From assembly GCF_030282845.1 (NCBI RefSeq), contig NZ_JASTWE010000021.1, positions 1-58,534 of the forward strand: a stretch of DNA of 58,534 bases. Reading direction: 5' to 3'. Origin of the DNA: Pseudodesulfovibrio pelocollis (lineage in GTDB: Bacteria; Desulfobacterota; Desulfovibrionia; Desulfovibrionales; Desulfovibrionaceae). Both the position numbers and the translations under genes were made by a program. Under the pieces are notes generated by a model, which was not told where the DNA came from, did not search any database, and was given only the letters and a program-made list of their open reading frames with translations. Numbering within the stretch: the first letter of the stretch is position 1; every line of letters starts with the position of its first letter. Of this stretch, positions 16,856 through 26,123 are shown piece after piece.

Positions 16856-19006
16856 GTGAAGCTGTCCCTGCGCGTCAAGATATTCGTGGTGCTCATCGCC
16901 TTCAGCCTGCTGCCGCTGCTCATCAGCCGCACCGTCACCGGCCGCACCGCCCGGAACATGGCCGCCACCCTGTCCGAGGGCACCCGGACCGAGCTGCTGG
17001 CCATTGTCACCGCCGAACTGGAGCACAGCGCCGTGACCACCCAGCGCCTGATCGAGAGCCGGGGGGCCGGGCTGCGGCTCGGGGCCATGACCCTGGCCCG
17101 GCAGGCCGGGCCGCTGCTCGGGGATGTCGGTGTCGCGACCGGGCAGGACATCCCGGCTTCCGAGCGCCATCGGGTGCGCATGGGCGGCCGCACCATGCTG
17201 GCCGACGCCAACGCGACGCTTCCCCCGCCGGATTTCGACACCATCAGCGTCCATGTCCCGCCCCTGGCCCAGGTGGCCGGGACGCAGGAGCAGGCGGCGC
17301 GGCTGGCCGACCTGCTGCCGGTCTTCAGGGACATCCACGCCTCCCTGGCCCCGGGCGTGACCTGGGCCAGGGTGGGGCTCGAATCCGGCCTGCTCCTGCG
17401 CTACCCGGGCCTCGACAGCTTTCCCCGGGGCTACGACCCGCGCGACCAGGACTGGTATCGCTCTGTGCGGCAAAGCCTGCGGCCCGAGTGGACCGTGCCC
17501 CAGGCCGATCCCACCACGAGGCAGGTCATGGCCGTCATCGGCTGCCCGGTGTTCGACGCGGCGGGTCGGTTCGCCGGGGTGGCCGCCCTGGACGTGCCCA
17601 TCCAGTCCGTCCTGCACGAGACCGACCTCAAGCTGCGCTGGAGCGACGCCATCCGCTCGTACATGGTCGCGCCCGACGGCGAGGGTGGACTGCGCATCCT
17701 GGCCCAGCAATCATACGAGAACCCCGGCCGACACTGGCACATGGGCATCGAGCGGGAAAGGATGACCTCCGACGACCCCGAGGCCTTCGCCCGGCTGCTC
17801 GCCCTCATGAGCGAGACTCAAAGCGGGGCCATGCGCTTGCCCCATAGCGGCGAGGACAGTGTCTGGGCCTTTGCCTCGGGCCAGAACTACAGCTTCCTGC
17901 TCATCGCGCCAGAGAGCGTGGTCTCCCGCCTGCCCGACGAGGTGTCCGGATCCCTGGCCGCCATGTTCGAGCGCATCCGGTCCATGTCGGCGGTCATCTC
18001 GGGCTTCATGCTCATGGCCACCGCGCTGCTGGCCTGGTTCGGCTCCCGGGCCATCACCCGACCCATCGTCAACGTGGCCGAGGCCGCCGGGCGGCTGGCC
18101 GGGGGCGACTTCTCCACCCGGGTGCACGGCCCCCGCACCGGCGACGAACGCGACGTGCTGGCCGACGCCTTCAACGACATGGTGCCCAGGCTGGCCGAGC
18201 AGATGCGCCTGTCGCGCGATCTGGCCCTGGCCGAAGAGGTGCAGCGGCTGCTGCTGCCGGGTCATCCGCCCACCCTGCCCGGCTACGATCTGGCTGGCGG
18301 CATCGTTTACTGCGACCAGACCGGTGGCGACTACTACGACTTCATCGAGGTGCGGACCGAATCCGGCCGTGCCCTGGCCGTGGTCCTGGGCGATGTCTCG
18401 GGTCACGGCGTTGCCTCGGCCCTGATCATGGCCTCGGTCCGGGGGCAGTTGCACAGTCTGGCGGACATGCCCATGACCGCCGGGGAGCGGCTGACCGCCA
18501 TCAACGCCAGTCTGGCCCGCGATCTGGACGGCACGGGCCGGTTCCTGACCCTGTTCTATCTCGAACTTCTCGACGACGCGGGCTCGGTCCGCTGGGTGCG
18601 CGCCGGGCACGATCCGGCCATCCGGCATCTGCCCGGGGCGGACCATTCTGGCGAGCTGGGCGGCGAGGGGCTACCCCTCGGCGTGCTGGAAGAAACAGCC
18701 TATGCCGAGGGGCACACCCGTCTTGAGCCGGGCGAGGTCCTGGTCCTGGCCACGGACGGGGTCTGGGAGGCCCGCGATGGCAAGGGCCGCATGTTCGGCA
18801 AAAAGAGAATGCTTGCCTTGATCCGGGAGAACGCCCATAACAGTGCCCAGAGCATCCGCGACGCCCTGATGGACGCCGTGGACGCCCACCAGGGGGGAGT
18901 CCGCGAGGACGACACCGCCGTGGTGGTGGTCAGGAGAACCGGGTCGGCAGCCGCCCCGGAGGACCGCGCCGGGACGACGACGGGAAACGCACGGGGCAAC
19001 GCATGA
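16856..19006 (+). CDS. Cache-HAMP-SpoIIE (PP2C) serine phosphatase, RsbU-like
   Basis: A 716-residue membrane phosphatase. TM1 is at residues 8-25, a periplasmic dCache-type sensor fills about 30-375 (with PRGYDPRDQDWYR, typical of Cache domains), and TM2 is near 380-398. A HAMP linker (400-455) leads to a PP2C/SpoIIE domain (about 480-690) with LGDVSGHGVASALIM and TDGVWEARD metal-binding motifs. Such proteins dephosphorylate a STAS-domain antagonist when the sensor is engaged. The start is GTG, preceded by GAGGAG. Its stop overlaps the kinase gene (ATGA), and a STAS protein follows, giving a complete partner-switching set. Confidence 0.93.
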   Translation: MKLSLRVKIFVVLIAFSLLPLLISRTVTGRTARNMAATLSEGTRTELLAIVTAELEHSAVTTQRLIESRGAGLRLGAMTLARQAGPLLGDVGVATGQDIPASERHRVRMGGRTMLADANATLPPPDFDTISVHVPPLAQVAGTQEQAARLADLLPVFRDIHASLAPGVTWARVGLESGLLLRYPGLDSFPRGYDPRDQDWYRSVRQSLRPEWTVPQADPTTRQVMAVIGCPVFDAAGRFAGVAALDVPIQSVLHETDLKLRWSDAIRSYMVAPDGEGGLRILAQQSYENPGRHWHMGIERERMTSDDPEAFARLLALMSETQSGAMRLPHSGEDSVWAFASGQNYSFLLIAPESVVSRLPDEVSGSLAAMFERIRSMSAVISGFMLMATALLAWFGSRAITRPIVNVAEAAGRLAGGDFSTRVHGPRTGDERDVLADAFNDMVPRLAEQMRLSRDLALAEEVQRLLLPGHPPTLPGYDLAGGIVYCDQTGGDYYDFIEVRTESGRALAVVLGDVSGHGVASALIMASVRGQLHSLADMPMTAGERLTAINASLARDLDGTGRFLTLFYLELLDDAGSVRWVRAGHDPAIRHLPGADHSGELGGEGLPLGVLEETAYAEGHTRLEPGEVLVLATDGVWEARDGKGRMFGKKRMLALIRENAHNSAQSIRDALMDAVDAHQGGVREDDTAVVVVRRTGSAAAPEDRAGTTTGNARGNA

Positions 19007-19461
19007 CGACGCACGTCACATCCTTTCGGATGACCAACAGGATGAACTGCTTCAAACGGGTCCAGCCCGAGGTGGAGCGGTTTGCCATGGCCCACGGGCT
19101 GTCGCCCAAGTGCACCTTCCACCTGACACTGTGCCTGGACGAACTGATCACCAACATCATCGACTACGGGTACGCGGATTTCGACGAGCACCCCATCGAC
19201 GTGACGATCACCCTGGAGAATGGCTGCGTCTCGGTACGCATCGAGGACGACGCCGAGCCCTTCAACCTCCTCGAGGCCCCGCCCCCGGAGCTGGAGGTAC
19301 CCCTGGAGGAGCGGACAAAGCCCATCGGGGGCATGGGCATCCATCTGGTCAAGACCATGATGGACGGCATTGAATACACGAGGAAAAACGGCAGAAACAT
19401 CCTGCTGCTGCGCAAATGCGTCTGCGACGACGGCGCTCTGGCAGGAGCGCCGCACGAATAG
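19003..19461 (+). CDS. RsbW-like serine kinase / anti-sigma factor
   Basis: A 152-residue GHKL-type ATPase. The N-box is CLDELITNIIDYGY and the G-box is IGGMGIHLVKTMMD, as in RsbW/SpoIIAB proteins, which phosphorylate the cognate STAS protein and may hold a sigma factor or other partner. It overlaps the upstream phosphatase by four bases and is followed 10 bp later by the STAS gene. No sigma factor gene is adjacent, so the output may be a protein encoded elsewhere or a non-transcriptional target. Confidence 0.92.
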   Translation: MTTHVTSFRMTNRMNCFKRVQPEVERFAMAHGLSPKCTFHLTLCLDELITNIIDYGYADFDEHPIDVTITLENGCVSVRIEDDAEPFNLLEAPPPELEVPLEERTKPIGGMGIHLVKTMMDGIEYTRKNGRNILLLRKCVCDDGALAGAPHE

Positions 19462-19471
19462 GGAGGCACCT

Positions 19472-19804
19472 GTGGCAATGACTGAATCCAAGGAAAACGG
19501 CATCACCATCCTGACCGTGAACGGCAACCTCGACGCCGAGGGCACCCAGGCCCTGGAGGAAAAGGTCCTGGCCCTGCTCGACGCGGGCGAGACCAGCCTG
19601 CTCTTCGACTTCACCGGACTGGACTACATCAACAGCTCGGGCCTGCGCATCCTCGTGCTCGCCTACCAGCGGCTCAAGAAGGCGTCCGGCAAGGTCGCCA
19701 TCTGTGGGGTCAGGGACTACATCCAGGAAGTGTTCGAGGTCTCGGGCTACGACAAGATCTTCCCCCTGTTCCGCGACAGGGCGGGCGCCGTGGGCTCCAT
19801 GTAG
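19472..19804 (+). CDS. STAS-domain anti-sigma factor antagonist
   Basis: A 110-residue single STAS domain. DYINSSGLR (Ser55-Ser56) is the conserved phosphorylation loop of SpoIIAA/RsbV proteins. The GTG at 19472 is preferred because GGGAGG lies five bases upstream; the ATG at 19478 is a close alternative. It is the natural substrate of the kinase encoded just before it and of the SpoIIE phosphatase that opens the operon. Confidence 0.92.
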   Translation: MAMTESKENGITILTVNGNLDAEGTQALEEKVLALLDAGETSLLFDFTGLDYINSSGLRILVLAYQRLKKASGKVAICGVRDYIQEVFEVSGYDKIFPLFRDRAGAVGSM

Positions 19805-19829
19805 CGACTCCGGCCCCACGGTCTTTCAC

Positions 19830-19881
19830 CAAAGGGATCAGGCCTGGCCGCGATGCATCGCGTCCGGGCGTGGTCCCTTTG
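19830..19881. terminator. Hairpin between convergent STAS and EamA genes
   Basis: Arms CAAAGGGA (19830-19837) and TCCCTTTG (19874-19881) enclose a second perfect 14-base palindrome (19849-19862, core GCGATGCATCGC). It lies 25 bases after the STAS stop and before the EamA stop on the other strand, so it is probably a bidirectional terminator. Confidence 0.55.
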
Positions 19882-19924
19882 TCGCGCTGCGGGCCGGGCT
19901 TGGTGACGAGGGATTCCCGCCCCG

Positions 19925-20860
19925 TCAGCGCAATTTCCGGCGCAATTTCCGGCGCAACGCGGCGGCCGGACGCCCGTCGATGAGGGCCACGGCCAGCGAG
20001 ACCACGGCCATGCCCGCCAGCAGCCGCCAGGAAAACGGCTCGCCCAGGACCGCAATGCCCAAAGTGGCCGCGCTGAAGGGGATGAGCAGGGTCACCAACT
20101 GCACGTTGGTGGCCCCGGCCGAGCCCAGGATGCGGAAATAGATGATGTAGCCAAGGGCGGTGCTGGCCAGCCCCAGCCCGGCCACCGCGCCCAGGGCCGC
20201 CAGGGGCGGCGCGGCCAGCTCCCACGGCGGGCACAGCAGGAACGCCACGGGCGTCATGATGGCGAATGAGGCGGTCAATTGCCCGGCCGCTGCCACCAGC
20301 GGCGGCAGGCCGCGCAGACGACGCCCGAAAATAGCCGAATAGGCATAGGCCAGGGCGCCGGCCATGACCGCCGCCTGCCCCAGGATGTGATCGCCGAACC
20401 CGGCCAGGGCGTCGGTGCCGATGAGGGTGGCCACTCCGCCCAGCCCGATGGCCGCACCCGCGTATTTGCCCGCCGAGCCGTGCTCGTCGCGGGTCAGGAA
20501 GTTGGCCAGCACGATGGTGAAGGCGGGGGTGGTGGCGTTGATCACCGCCGCAAGGCCGCTGGTTATGTGCTGCTGGCCCCAGACGATGAGACAGAACGGC
20601 AGCGAGGTGTTGAACACGCCCATGACCAGGAAGTCGCGCCAGCGGCCGAGATAGGCGCGCGGCGACAGGCTCGGGCTGGCCGCCACCAACACCAGCAGCC
20701 CCAGGCAGCCCACCCCCACCCGGCCCCAGACCACCAGGAGCGGCGGCAGCCCGCCCAAGGCGACCTTGTTGAAGAAGAATGACCCGCCCCAGAGAACGGA
20801 CAGGGTCACCAGCAGCGCCCACTCGAACAGCCCCATGCGCCTGATGCTCTCGTCGGCCAT
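19925..20860 (-). CDS. EamA/DMT-family transporter
   Basis: A 311-residue protein with ten predicted helices arranged as two five-helix halves, the pattern of EamA drug/metabolite transporters such as RhtA or YdcZ relatives. The first helix contains LWGGSFFFNKVAL, and GLAAVINATTPAFTIVLA marks the end of the first repeat. The C-terminus is short and basic (RRKLRRKLR). It probably exports a small metabolite or amino acid; the substrate cannot be inferred. It lies downstream of the lipoprotein gene on the same strand (115 bp). Confidence 0.88.
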   Translation of the reverse strand: MADESIRRMGLFEWALLVTLSVLWGGSFFFNKVALGGLPPLLVVWGRVGVGCLGLLVLVAASPSLSPRAYLGRWRDFLVMGVFNTSLPFCLIVWGQQHITSGLAAVINATTPAFTIVLANFLTRDEHGSAGKYAGAAIGLGGVATLIGTDALAGFGDHILGQAAVMAGALAYAYSAIFGRRLRGLPPLVAAAGQLTASFAIMTPVAFLLCPPWELAAPPLAALGAVAGLGLASTALGYIIYFRILGSAGATNVQLVTLLIPFSAATLGIAVLGEPFSWRLLAGMAVVSLAVALIDGRPAAALRRKLRRKLR

Positions 20861-20975
20861 GCCGCCCTGCCTTGCGCCGCCCGCGCCATGCGGGAGGAAT
20901 GTTCATTTGATGATGGTATCGCGTCCCGAGAGCCTGATTCGCTCCGGGCAATGACGCCGATGCGCGGTCAGCCGC

Positions 20976-21626
20976 CTACTGCTGGAGAGTGGTCTCGCCC
21001 ATGGCGCCAAGGATGAGATTCGGGGACGAGGCCATGGCGGTCTGGCGCAACGACAGCTGGCCCCGGACACGCTCCTGGCGAAAGGCCAGACGCCGCCTCT
21101 CCAGCCCCTCGAACTGGGCCGAGCGGCGGCCGAGCAACTGCTCGATGCGCCGCTGGCGCGCCTCGTCCGCCAGGCTCTGGCCGCCCGCGACAGACACGGC
21201 CCCAGCCGACAGCGCCCCAAAGGAGACCGCATCTGGTCCGACCGGACCGGCAACTGCCGGGGCATCACCGGGACGCACCCGGCCAGCCGTGGCCAGCATG
21301 GCGTCGGGCAGGGGCCTGGGCGAGTCGAAGCCAGGACGCGAGTCGGGTCCCCCGGCAGAGTCTGGCAGGGAGAAGGCCTCGCCGGAGACAATGCCGTCGA
21401 CCTTGGCCCGGATGACCTCGCCGGGGTCCTTGTCGTTGGCCGCATACTCGTAGGTGAACTCGCCCAGGGTATAGGCCGTGGAGGCGTATTGCAGCGGGGC
21501 AAGCCCGGCCATGCCGCCAACACTCAGGAGCGGACCCACCACCGCGCAGCCCGGCAGCCACGCCGTGCCGATCAGCAGGAGAACCATGGCCGCCTTCCTC
21601 AAAGCGGCCCGTGCGCTGTCCTTCAT
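20976..21626 (-). CDS. Lipoprotein of unknown function
   Basis: A 216-residue protein. The signal sequence ends in the lipobox L-P-G-C (Cys near residue 27), so it is probably membrane-anchored. A conserved-looking segment, YASTAYTLGEFTYEYAANDKDPGEVIRAK, resembles small envelope proteins of the DUF3568 type, but this is only an impression. The C-terminal third is an Arg/Gln-rich helix (EARQRRIEQLLGRRSAQFEGLERRRL written with breaks: EARQRRIEQ, then RRSAQFEGLERRR). I chose the ATG at 21626 because GGAGGTGA lies just upstream; an in-frame GTG at 21638 is less likely. No partner is evident. Confidence 0.7.
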   Translation of the reverse strand: MKDSARAALRKAAMVLLLIGTAWLPGCAVVGPLLSVGGMAGLAPLQYASTAYTLGEFTYEYAANDKDPGEVIRAKVDGIVSGEAFSLPDSAGGPDSRPGFDSPRPLPDAMLATAGRVRPGDAPAVAGPVGPDAVSFGALSAGAVSVAGGQSLADEARQRRIEQLLGRRSAQFEGLERRRLAFRQERVRGQLSLRQTAMASSPNLILGAMGETTLQQ

Positions 21627-21796
21627 GGTCACCTCCACATGCGATGTCGTTGACCACCCTCATTCCCCAATGAGCGGATAACGTCCCGACACAGTATACT
21701 CTTTTTCCTCATCGGGCAATGTTTTCGAAACATTTAGGGGTGTTGCAAAAACACCGCCTGGCCATTCGAAAAAACCCAGTAAAATCAGTATATTGC

Positions 21797-23215
21797 ATGG
21801 CCAGCCGCCTGCTCGAATTTGTTCATGAAAAGCAACTGGTTGAAAAAATCACTTCGGAATTCCAGAAACTTTTCCTTCACCGGCGGCCTGTGCGGGCGGG
21901 CACCGCCCTTTACCTCGGCGCGGCAACGGGGTATTCCACGGTCCTGATGCAGAGTACCAACGCGCCACAGCCAGGACGCACCGTCCTGGCCGGACTGCCG
22001 CTGGCCGTCTCCCACGGGGCGGTGCCGCTGGCCACCGCCGCCGTGGGGCTGACCGGCACCGGCGGCGCGACATCGCCCTTCCTGCCCTGGCTGGTCCTGG
22101 CTGGGGCTGGCTGCGTGGTGGCCATGTTCCGCCCCGTGCCGGGCGGGCCTGTGCGCGCCGGGGGGGTCTTCAACGCGGCCCTGTTCTCGCTCCTGGCCGG
22201 GGCGCTCTATCTCTACGCCCCGGGGCTGGCCATGGCCGCAGACCCGGCCATGCCCCTGCTCCACGCCACGGCCCCCTTGGTCATGCTGCTCCTGTGCCTG
22301 CTCTGGATAGCCACCTTCGGCCTGCCCGACCGGGCCGATTTCCAGCGCTTTGGCGCGCTCCTTGGCGCATTGTGCATCGCGGACCTGGCTGTGGAGGCGG
22401 CTGTGCTCCGCGCCCTGCCCGCCGCCCGGCTGCTGGGCGATGCCGATGTCCTGGCCGGGCTGCTCCTGGTCTCCCTGTGCGCCGGGCTCAGGCCCGGACC
22501 GGGCGAGGGCGGCATGAATGAGCCGGACCAGGGGTGCCGCCTGTGGCGCGGGCTGGTCATGGTCGGCCTGCTGGCCTGCCTGTCCAGGCCCGGCCTTTTT
22601 GCCGGGGCGTGGGTGATCCTGTGCTTTGGCCGTGGCCCGCTCCCGGGGCGCGCCCTGTACTGCGCGGCCTGCCTCATCCTGCTGGCAGCGACCTTCCTGC
22701 TGCCTGCCGCGGCCTCGGATTCCGTTCGTTTCGTGGACTACTGGCTGTGGCTCGAGGCCCTCGCCCTCTGGGGCCGGGAGCCCCTGGCCCTTGTCACCGG
22801 CTTTGCCCTGTCCACCCCTCTGGCCGTGGAGTTTCCCGTGACCATGGTCCAGATGTGGGAGTCGGCCACGGGCAGCTCCGTCCTCTTCGGGGTGTCCATC
22901 GCCCAGGTGCCCTCCTTCTGGCTACGCACCTTCCTGGCCTGGGGCATGGTTCTGCCCCTGGCCCTGCTGACCGGCCTGCTCTGGCTGCTGCTGCGCCGCC
23001 CCACCCGCATGGGCGCGGGGCTGACGGCCGCCCTCATCGCCCAGGGCATGGCCACCCCCCTGGTCTACGACCCGGCCACGGCCGCGCCCGTGTACCTCGC
23101 CTTTCTGCTGGCCCTGGGCCGTCCCGTGACCTTGCCCGGACCAAACAACCTGCCCGGCCCGAAGCCGGAACCCGCTCCCGACCCGGTCACCGAATGGGAC
23201 CTGCGCCCCCTGTAA
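21797..23215 (+). CDS. Polytopic membrane protein of unknown function
   Basis: A protein of about 472 residues with some ten hydrophobic segments rich in Leu, Ala and Gly, and a hydrophilic Pro-rich tail (NLPGPKPEPAPDP). I recognise no family motif. The start is uncertain: the ATG at 21797 lacks a clear ribosome-binding site, and an in-frame ATG at 21719 would add an AT-rich, atypical leader. The upstream stretch contains an AATGTTTTCGAAACATT near-palindrome (21718-21734) and a GGTGTT/AACACC hairpin (21739-21755), which suggests it is non-coding. The THUMP methyltransferase follows 24 bp later and may be co-transcribed. Confidence 0.65.
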   Translation: MASRLLEFVHEKQLVEKITSEFQKLFLHRRPVRAGTALYLGAATGYSTVLMQSTNAPQPGRTVLAGLPLAVSHGAVPLATAAVGLTGTGGATSPFLPWLVLAGAGCVVAMFRPVPGGPVRAGGVFNAALFSLLAGALYLYAPGLAMAADPAMPLLHATAPLVMLLLCLLWIATFGLPDRADFQRFGALLGALCIADLAVEAAVLRALPAARLLGDADVLAGLLLVSLCAGLRPGPGEGGMNEPDQGCRLWRGLVMVGLLACLSRPGLFAGAWVILCFGRGPLPGRALYCAACLILLAATFLLPAAASDSVRFVDYWLWLEALALWGREPLALVTGFALSTPLAVEFPVTMVQMWESATGSSVLFGVSIAQVPSFWLRTFLAWGMVLPLALLTGLLWLLLRRPTRMGAGLTAALIAQGMATPLVYDPATAAPVYLAFLLALGRPVTLPGPNNLPGPKPEPAPDPVTEWDLRPL

Positions 23216-23239
23216 CCTTCTGCCTGCCCAAGGAACGCC

Positions 23240-24415
23240 ATGACCATCTTCACCAAGACCGCCCCCATCCTCGTCACCTGTCCCAAGGGCATGGCCGGGT
23301 TCCTGGCAACCGAACTGGCCGACCTGGGCCTGAGCAGCGGCGAGATTCTCGAAGCGGGCGCTCTGGGCAGCGGCACCCTTGAGGACTGCATGCGCCTCAA
23401 TCTGCATGTGCGCACCGGCCACCGCGTCCTCCACGAACTCAAGCGCTTCGACGCCCCCGGCCCGGACGCGCTCTATGCGGCGGCCCGGTCCATCGACTGG
23501 GAGCGCTACATCCCGGTGGACGGCTACTTCCGTGTGGACGCCTCCATCCGCGACACCGAGGTCACGGACTCGCGCTTCGCGGCCGTGCGGGTCAAGGACG
23601 CGGTGGCCGACCGGTTCATGGAGGGATTCGGCCGCCGCCCGGACTCCGGCCCGCTGACGAGCGGGGTCTGCCTCTTCCTGCACTGGCGCGACCGCCAGGC
23701 CACCCTGTATCTCGACACCACGGGCGAGCCCCTGCCGCGCCGGGGCTATCGCAAGCGGCCCCACACCGCGCCCATGCAGGAGACCCTGGCCGCGGCCTGC
23801 GTCATGGCCTCGGGCTGGCCCGAGCTGGCCGCATCGGGCGGCCACTTCATCGCGCCCATGTGCGGCTCCGGCACCCTGGCCATCGAGGCCGCCCTCATGG
23901 CCATGCACGGCGCGCCCGGCCTGCTGCGCGACGATTTCGCCTTCATGCGCCTGCCCGGGTACGACCCGGCCCTGTGGGAACGGCTGATCAACGAGGCCGA
24001 GGACGTCGAGACCCCGGATTTTGGCGGCCGCATCATCGCCACGGACAATGACCCGGCGGCCATCGAGGCGGCCCGCGACAACGCGCGCAACGCAGGGGTG
24101 GGGGATTTCATCGAGTTCGCGGTCTGCGATTTCAGCGAGACCGAGGTGCCGGACGGGCCGGGCGTGGTCATGCTCAACCCGGCCTACGGCGAGCGCCTGG
24201 GCGAGGCCCGGGCGCTGGAGCCGGTCTACCGGGCCATCGGGGATTTCTTCAAGCAGCGCTGCCGGGGCAAGAAGGGATTCATCTTCACCGGCAACCTCGA
24301 TCTGGCCAAGCATGTGGGCCTGCGCACCAGCAGCAGGCACATCTTCTACAACGCCAAGATCGAATGCCGCCTGCTCGAATACGAGCTGTACGAGGGCTCC
24401 CGCAAACAGCAGTGA
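23240..24415 (+). CDS. THUMP-domain RNA methyltransferase, RlmL/Trm14-like
   Basis: A 391-residue enzyme. The N-terminal ferredoxin-like and THUMP RNA-binding region (about 1-165) is followed by a class I SAM methyltransferase (about 170-385), with MCGSGTLAIEAALM as the SAM-binding motif and VVMLNPAYGERLG as motif IV. The layout matches the N-terminal half of RlmL, which makes m2G2445 in 23S rRNA, and the YpsC group. Most relatives have NPPYGERLG; here the second proline is alanine. AAGGAA lies six bases before the ATG. Substrate base and position are inferred only from family. Confidence 0.9.
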   Translation: MTIFTKTAPILVTCPKGMAGFLATELADLGLSSGEILEAGALGSGTLEDCMRLNLHVRTGHRVLHELKRFDAPGPDALYAAARSIDWERYIPVDGYFRVDASIRDTEVTDSRFAAVRVKDAVADRFMEGFGRRPDSGPLTSGVCLFLHWRDRQATLYLDTTGEPLPRRGYRKRPHTAPMQETLAAACVMASGWPELAASGGHFIAPMCGSGTLAIEAALMAMHGAPGLLRDDFAFMRLPGYDPALWERLINEAEDVETPDFGGRIIATDNDPAAIEAARDNARNAGVGDFIEFAVCDFSETEVPDGPGVVMLNPAYGERLGEARALEPVYRAIGDFFKQRCRGKKGFIFTGNLDLAKHVGLRTSSRHIFYNAKIECRLLEYELYEGSRKQQ

Positions 24416-24428
24416 CCCCGGCCGGGGC

Positions 24429-26123
24429 TCACCCCAGCACGGCCCGCTCCAGCAGCCCGAGCTTGCGCCGCAGATCGGCATCGAGCAGGGCGCGCTCGGC
24501 GTGCATGGCCCGCGCCAGACCGTCGCGCCCGTGCATGGTCTGCATCTTGTACTTGTTGCCCAGGGCGTTGCCCTCCTCCCGACCCGACACGCGCGAGGCC
24601 GCGCCCGTGCGCTTCTTGTGGCGCACGGCCAGATGGCCCTGATAGACCGGGAACCGCCCGGCCTCGCACAGGCGCAGGTCGCGCTCCATGTCGTCGTACT
24701 GGGAGGGCGAGAGGTGGATGGCGAAGTCGCCGAAGGCCAGCAGGTCGCGGGTGCGGAAAAGATGACAACAGCCCGTGACCGAGGCGCAGGGGCGCAGGAT
24801 GTCGAAGAGCCCGCCATCCAGGGTCTGGATGTGCAGGTCGGAGAGGCGGAAGGGATTGGGAGCCAGGCGCGCCAGATCGGGCGGCGGGCCGTCCTCGTCC
24901 ACCAGCAGGTGGCTGTCCGCGCTCTGGATCAGGGCCGCATTGGCGTGGTCCACCACCTTGCAGCCCCAAACACCCGCCTCGGGATAATGATGCACGGCCG
25001 CGCCAAGGCGCAGCAGCCAGTCGGCCGGAATCTCCACATCGTCGTCAAGGTAGCAGGCGTAGTCGTGCCCGGCCACGGCCTCATGGCGCATCAGCCAGTT
25101 GCGGGCCGCAGGCGCGCCGATGTTCACCGGCAGGGTGATGACCCTGAACCGGCCCGGCCCCAGCCGCGAGTCGAACCGCGCCTGCCACGAGCGCAGCACC
25201 TCCGGCGTGTCGTCGGTGGAACCGTTGTCGAGGACAAAGAGCGACGCCCCGGCCAGCTCGGACTCAAGCAGCGAGCGCAGGGTGGCGTCCAGCTCCACGG
25301 CCTTGTTCCAGGAATAGAGCAGCACGGCCACGCTCCCGCCCAGGGGGCGCACCTCTTGGTCCAGCCCGGCCAGCAGGTCGTGCAGGCGCAGGAGCAGGCT
25401 GGTGTTCCAGGGCGCGTGGCGCAGGGCGTCGAGCAGGAGCAGGTTGGCCGAGGCGCGATCGCCCTCGGCAAGCATGGCCAGCCCCGCGCCCAGACCGGCG
25501 AAGGCCGGACCGAACACATCGCCCACCTGCCGATAGAGCCGGGCCGCCTCCACCCCGCGCCCCCGGAACGCCTGGATGCGCGCGGCCGCGCACGCCTTGA
25601 GGGGGGCCAGCTCGGGCAAATCCGGGAACCCGGCCAGGGCCACGGCCTCGGCCCGGTCGGGGTCGTTACCCGTCAGCCCCATGGCCACGGCCTGCTCGCG
25701 CCAGAAGAGATTGTCCGGCTCCCGGGCTGCGGACTGTTCGATGAAATCCAGGGTCTTCCCGAAATCGCGCCGGGCCAGAAGCCGGTGATAATAGGCGATG
25801 CTGTCGGGCCTGCGCCAATGGGCGGCCAGCCCGGCCAGGGCGCGGCGGGTGGGCTCTGGCAGCAGCTGGCGCAGCGGCTCGACCGCGAGCAGATCCCCGG
25901 CCATGGCCCCGTCCAGGGGATTTTCGCCAAAGGCGGTCCGCACCGCGTCCACGGCCACCGGGGCCAGCCCGGGGTCGCCCGAGCGCAGGCACCAGCCCGC
26001 CACGTCGAGGAGATGGAGCCTGCCGGTGAAACCCAGCAGCAGCTTGTGCCTGAGCGGTTCGGGCAGCGAGTCCCAGAGGGCGGTGATGGGCCCGGGACGG
26101 CCGGTGTCCAGCCCGTCAGTCAT
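24429..26123 (-). CDS. GT2-family glycosyltransferase with N-terminal helical extension
   Basis: A protein of about 564 residues. The first ~260 are helical and Ala/Leu-rich, resembling a degenerate TPR-like region. The GT-A domain follows: VAVLLYSWNK (near 263), LDNGSTDDTPEVL, and the DxD-type motif YLDDDVEIP (near 358), then a substrate-binding half with SPSQYDDMERDLRL. It transfers a sugar from a nucleotide donor to an unknown acceptor. The ATG at 26123 overlaps the stop of the upstream deacetylase-GT4 gene, so the pair is translationally coupled; a TTG at 26138 is an alternative. The late DDMERDLR and HKKRTGA motifs recall glycosyltransferases near surface-glycan or flagellin-glycosylation loci, but no such genes are adjacent. 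Confidence 0.85.
   Translation of the reverse strand: MTDGLDTGRPGPITALWDSLPEPLRHKLLLGFTGRLHLLDVAGWCLRSGDPGLAPVAVDAVRTAFGENPLDGAMAGDLLAVEPLRQLLPEPTRRALAGLAAHWRRPDSIAYYHRLLARRDFGKTLDFIEQSAAREPDNLFWREQAVAMGLTGNDPDRAEAVALAGFPDLPELAPLKACAAARIQAFRGRGVEAARLYRQVGDVFGPAFAGLGAGLAMLAEGDRASANLLLLDALRHAPWNTSLLLRLHDLLAGLDQEVRPLGGSVAVLLYSWNKAVELDATLRSLLESELAGASLFVLDNGSTDDTPEVLRSWQARFDSRLGPGRFRVITLPVNIGAPAARNWLMRHEAVAGHDYACYLDDDVEIPADWLLRLGAAVHHYPEAGVWGCKVVDHANAALIQSADSHLLVDEDGPPPDLARLAPNPFRLSDLHIQTLDGGLFDILRPCASVTGCCHLFRTRDLLAFGDFAIHLSPSQYDDMERDLRLCEAGRFPVYQGHLAVRHKKRTGAASRVSGREEGNALGNKYKMQTMHGRDGLARAMHAERALLDADLRRKLGLLERAVLG

Noticed and set aside
21669-21683. TGAGCGGATAAC, identical to the core half of the E. 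coli lac operator
   Set aside because: Only one half-site, with no symmetric partner and no LacI-type gene nearby. Probably chance.
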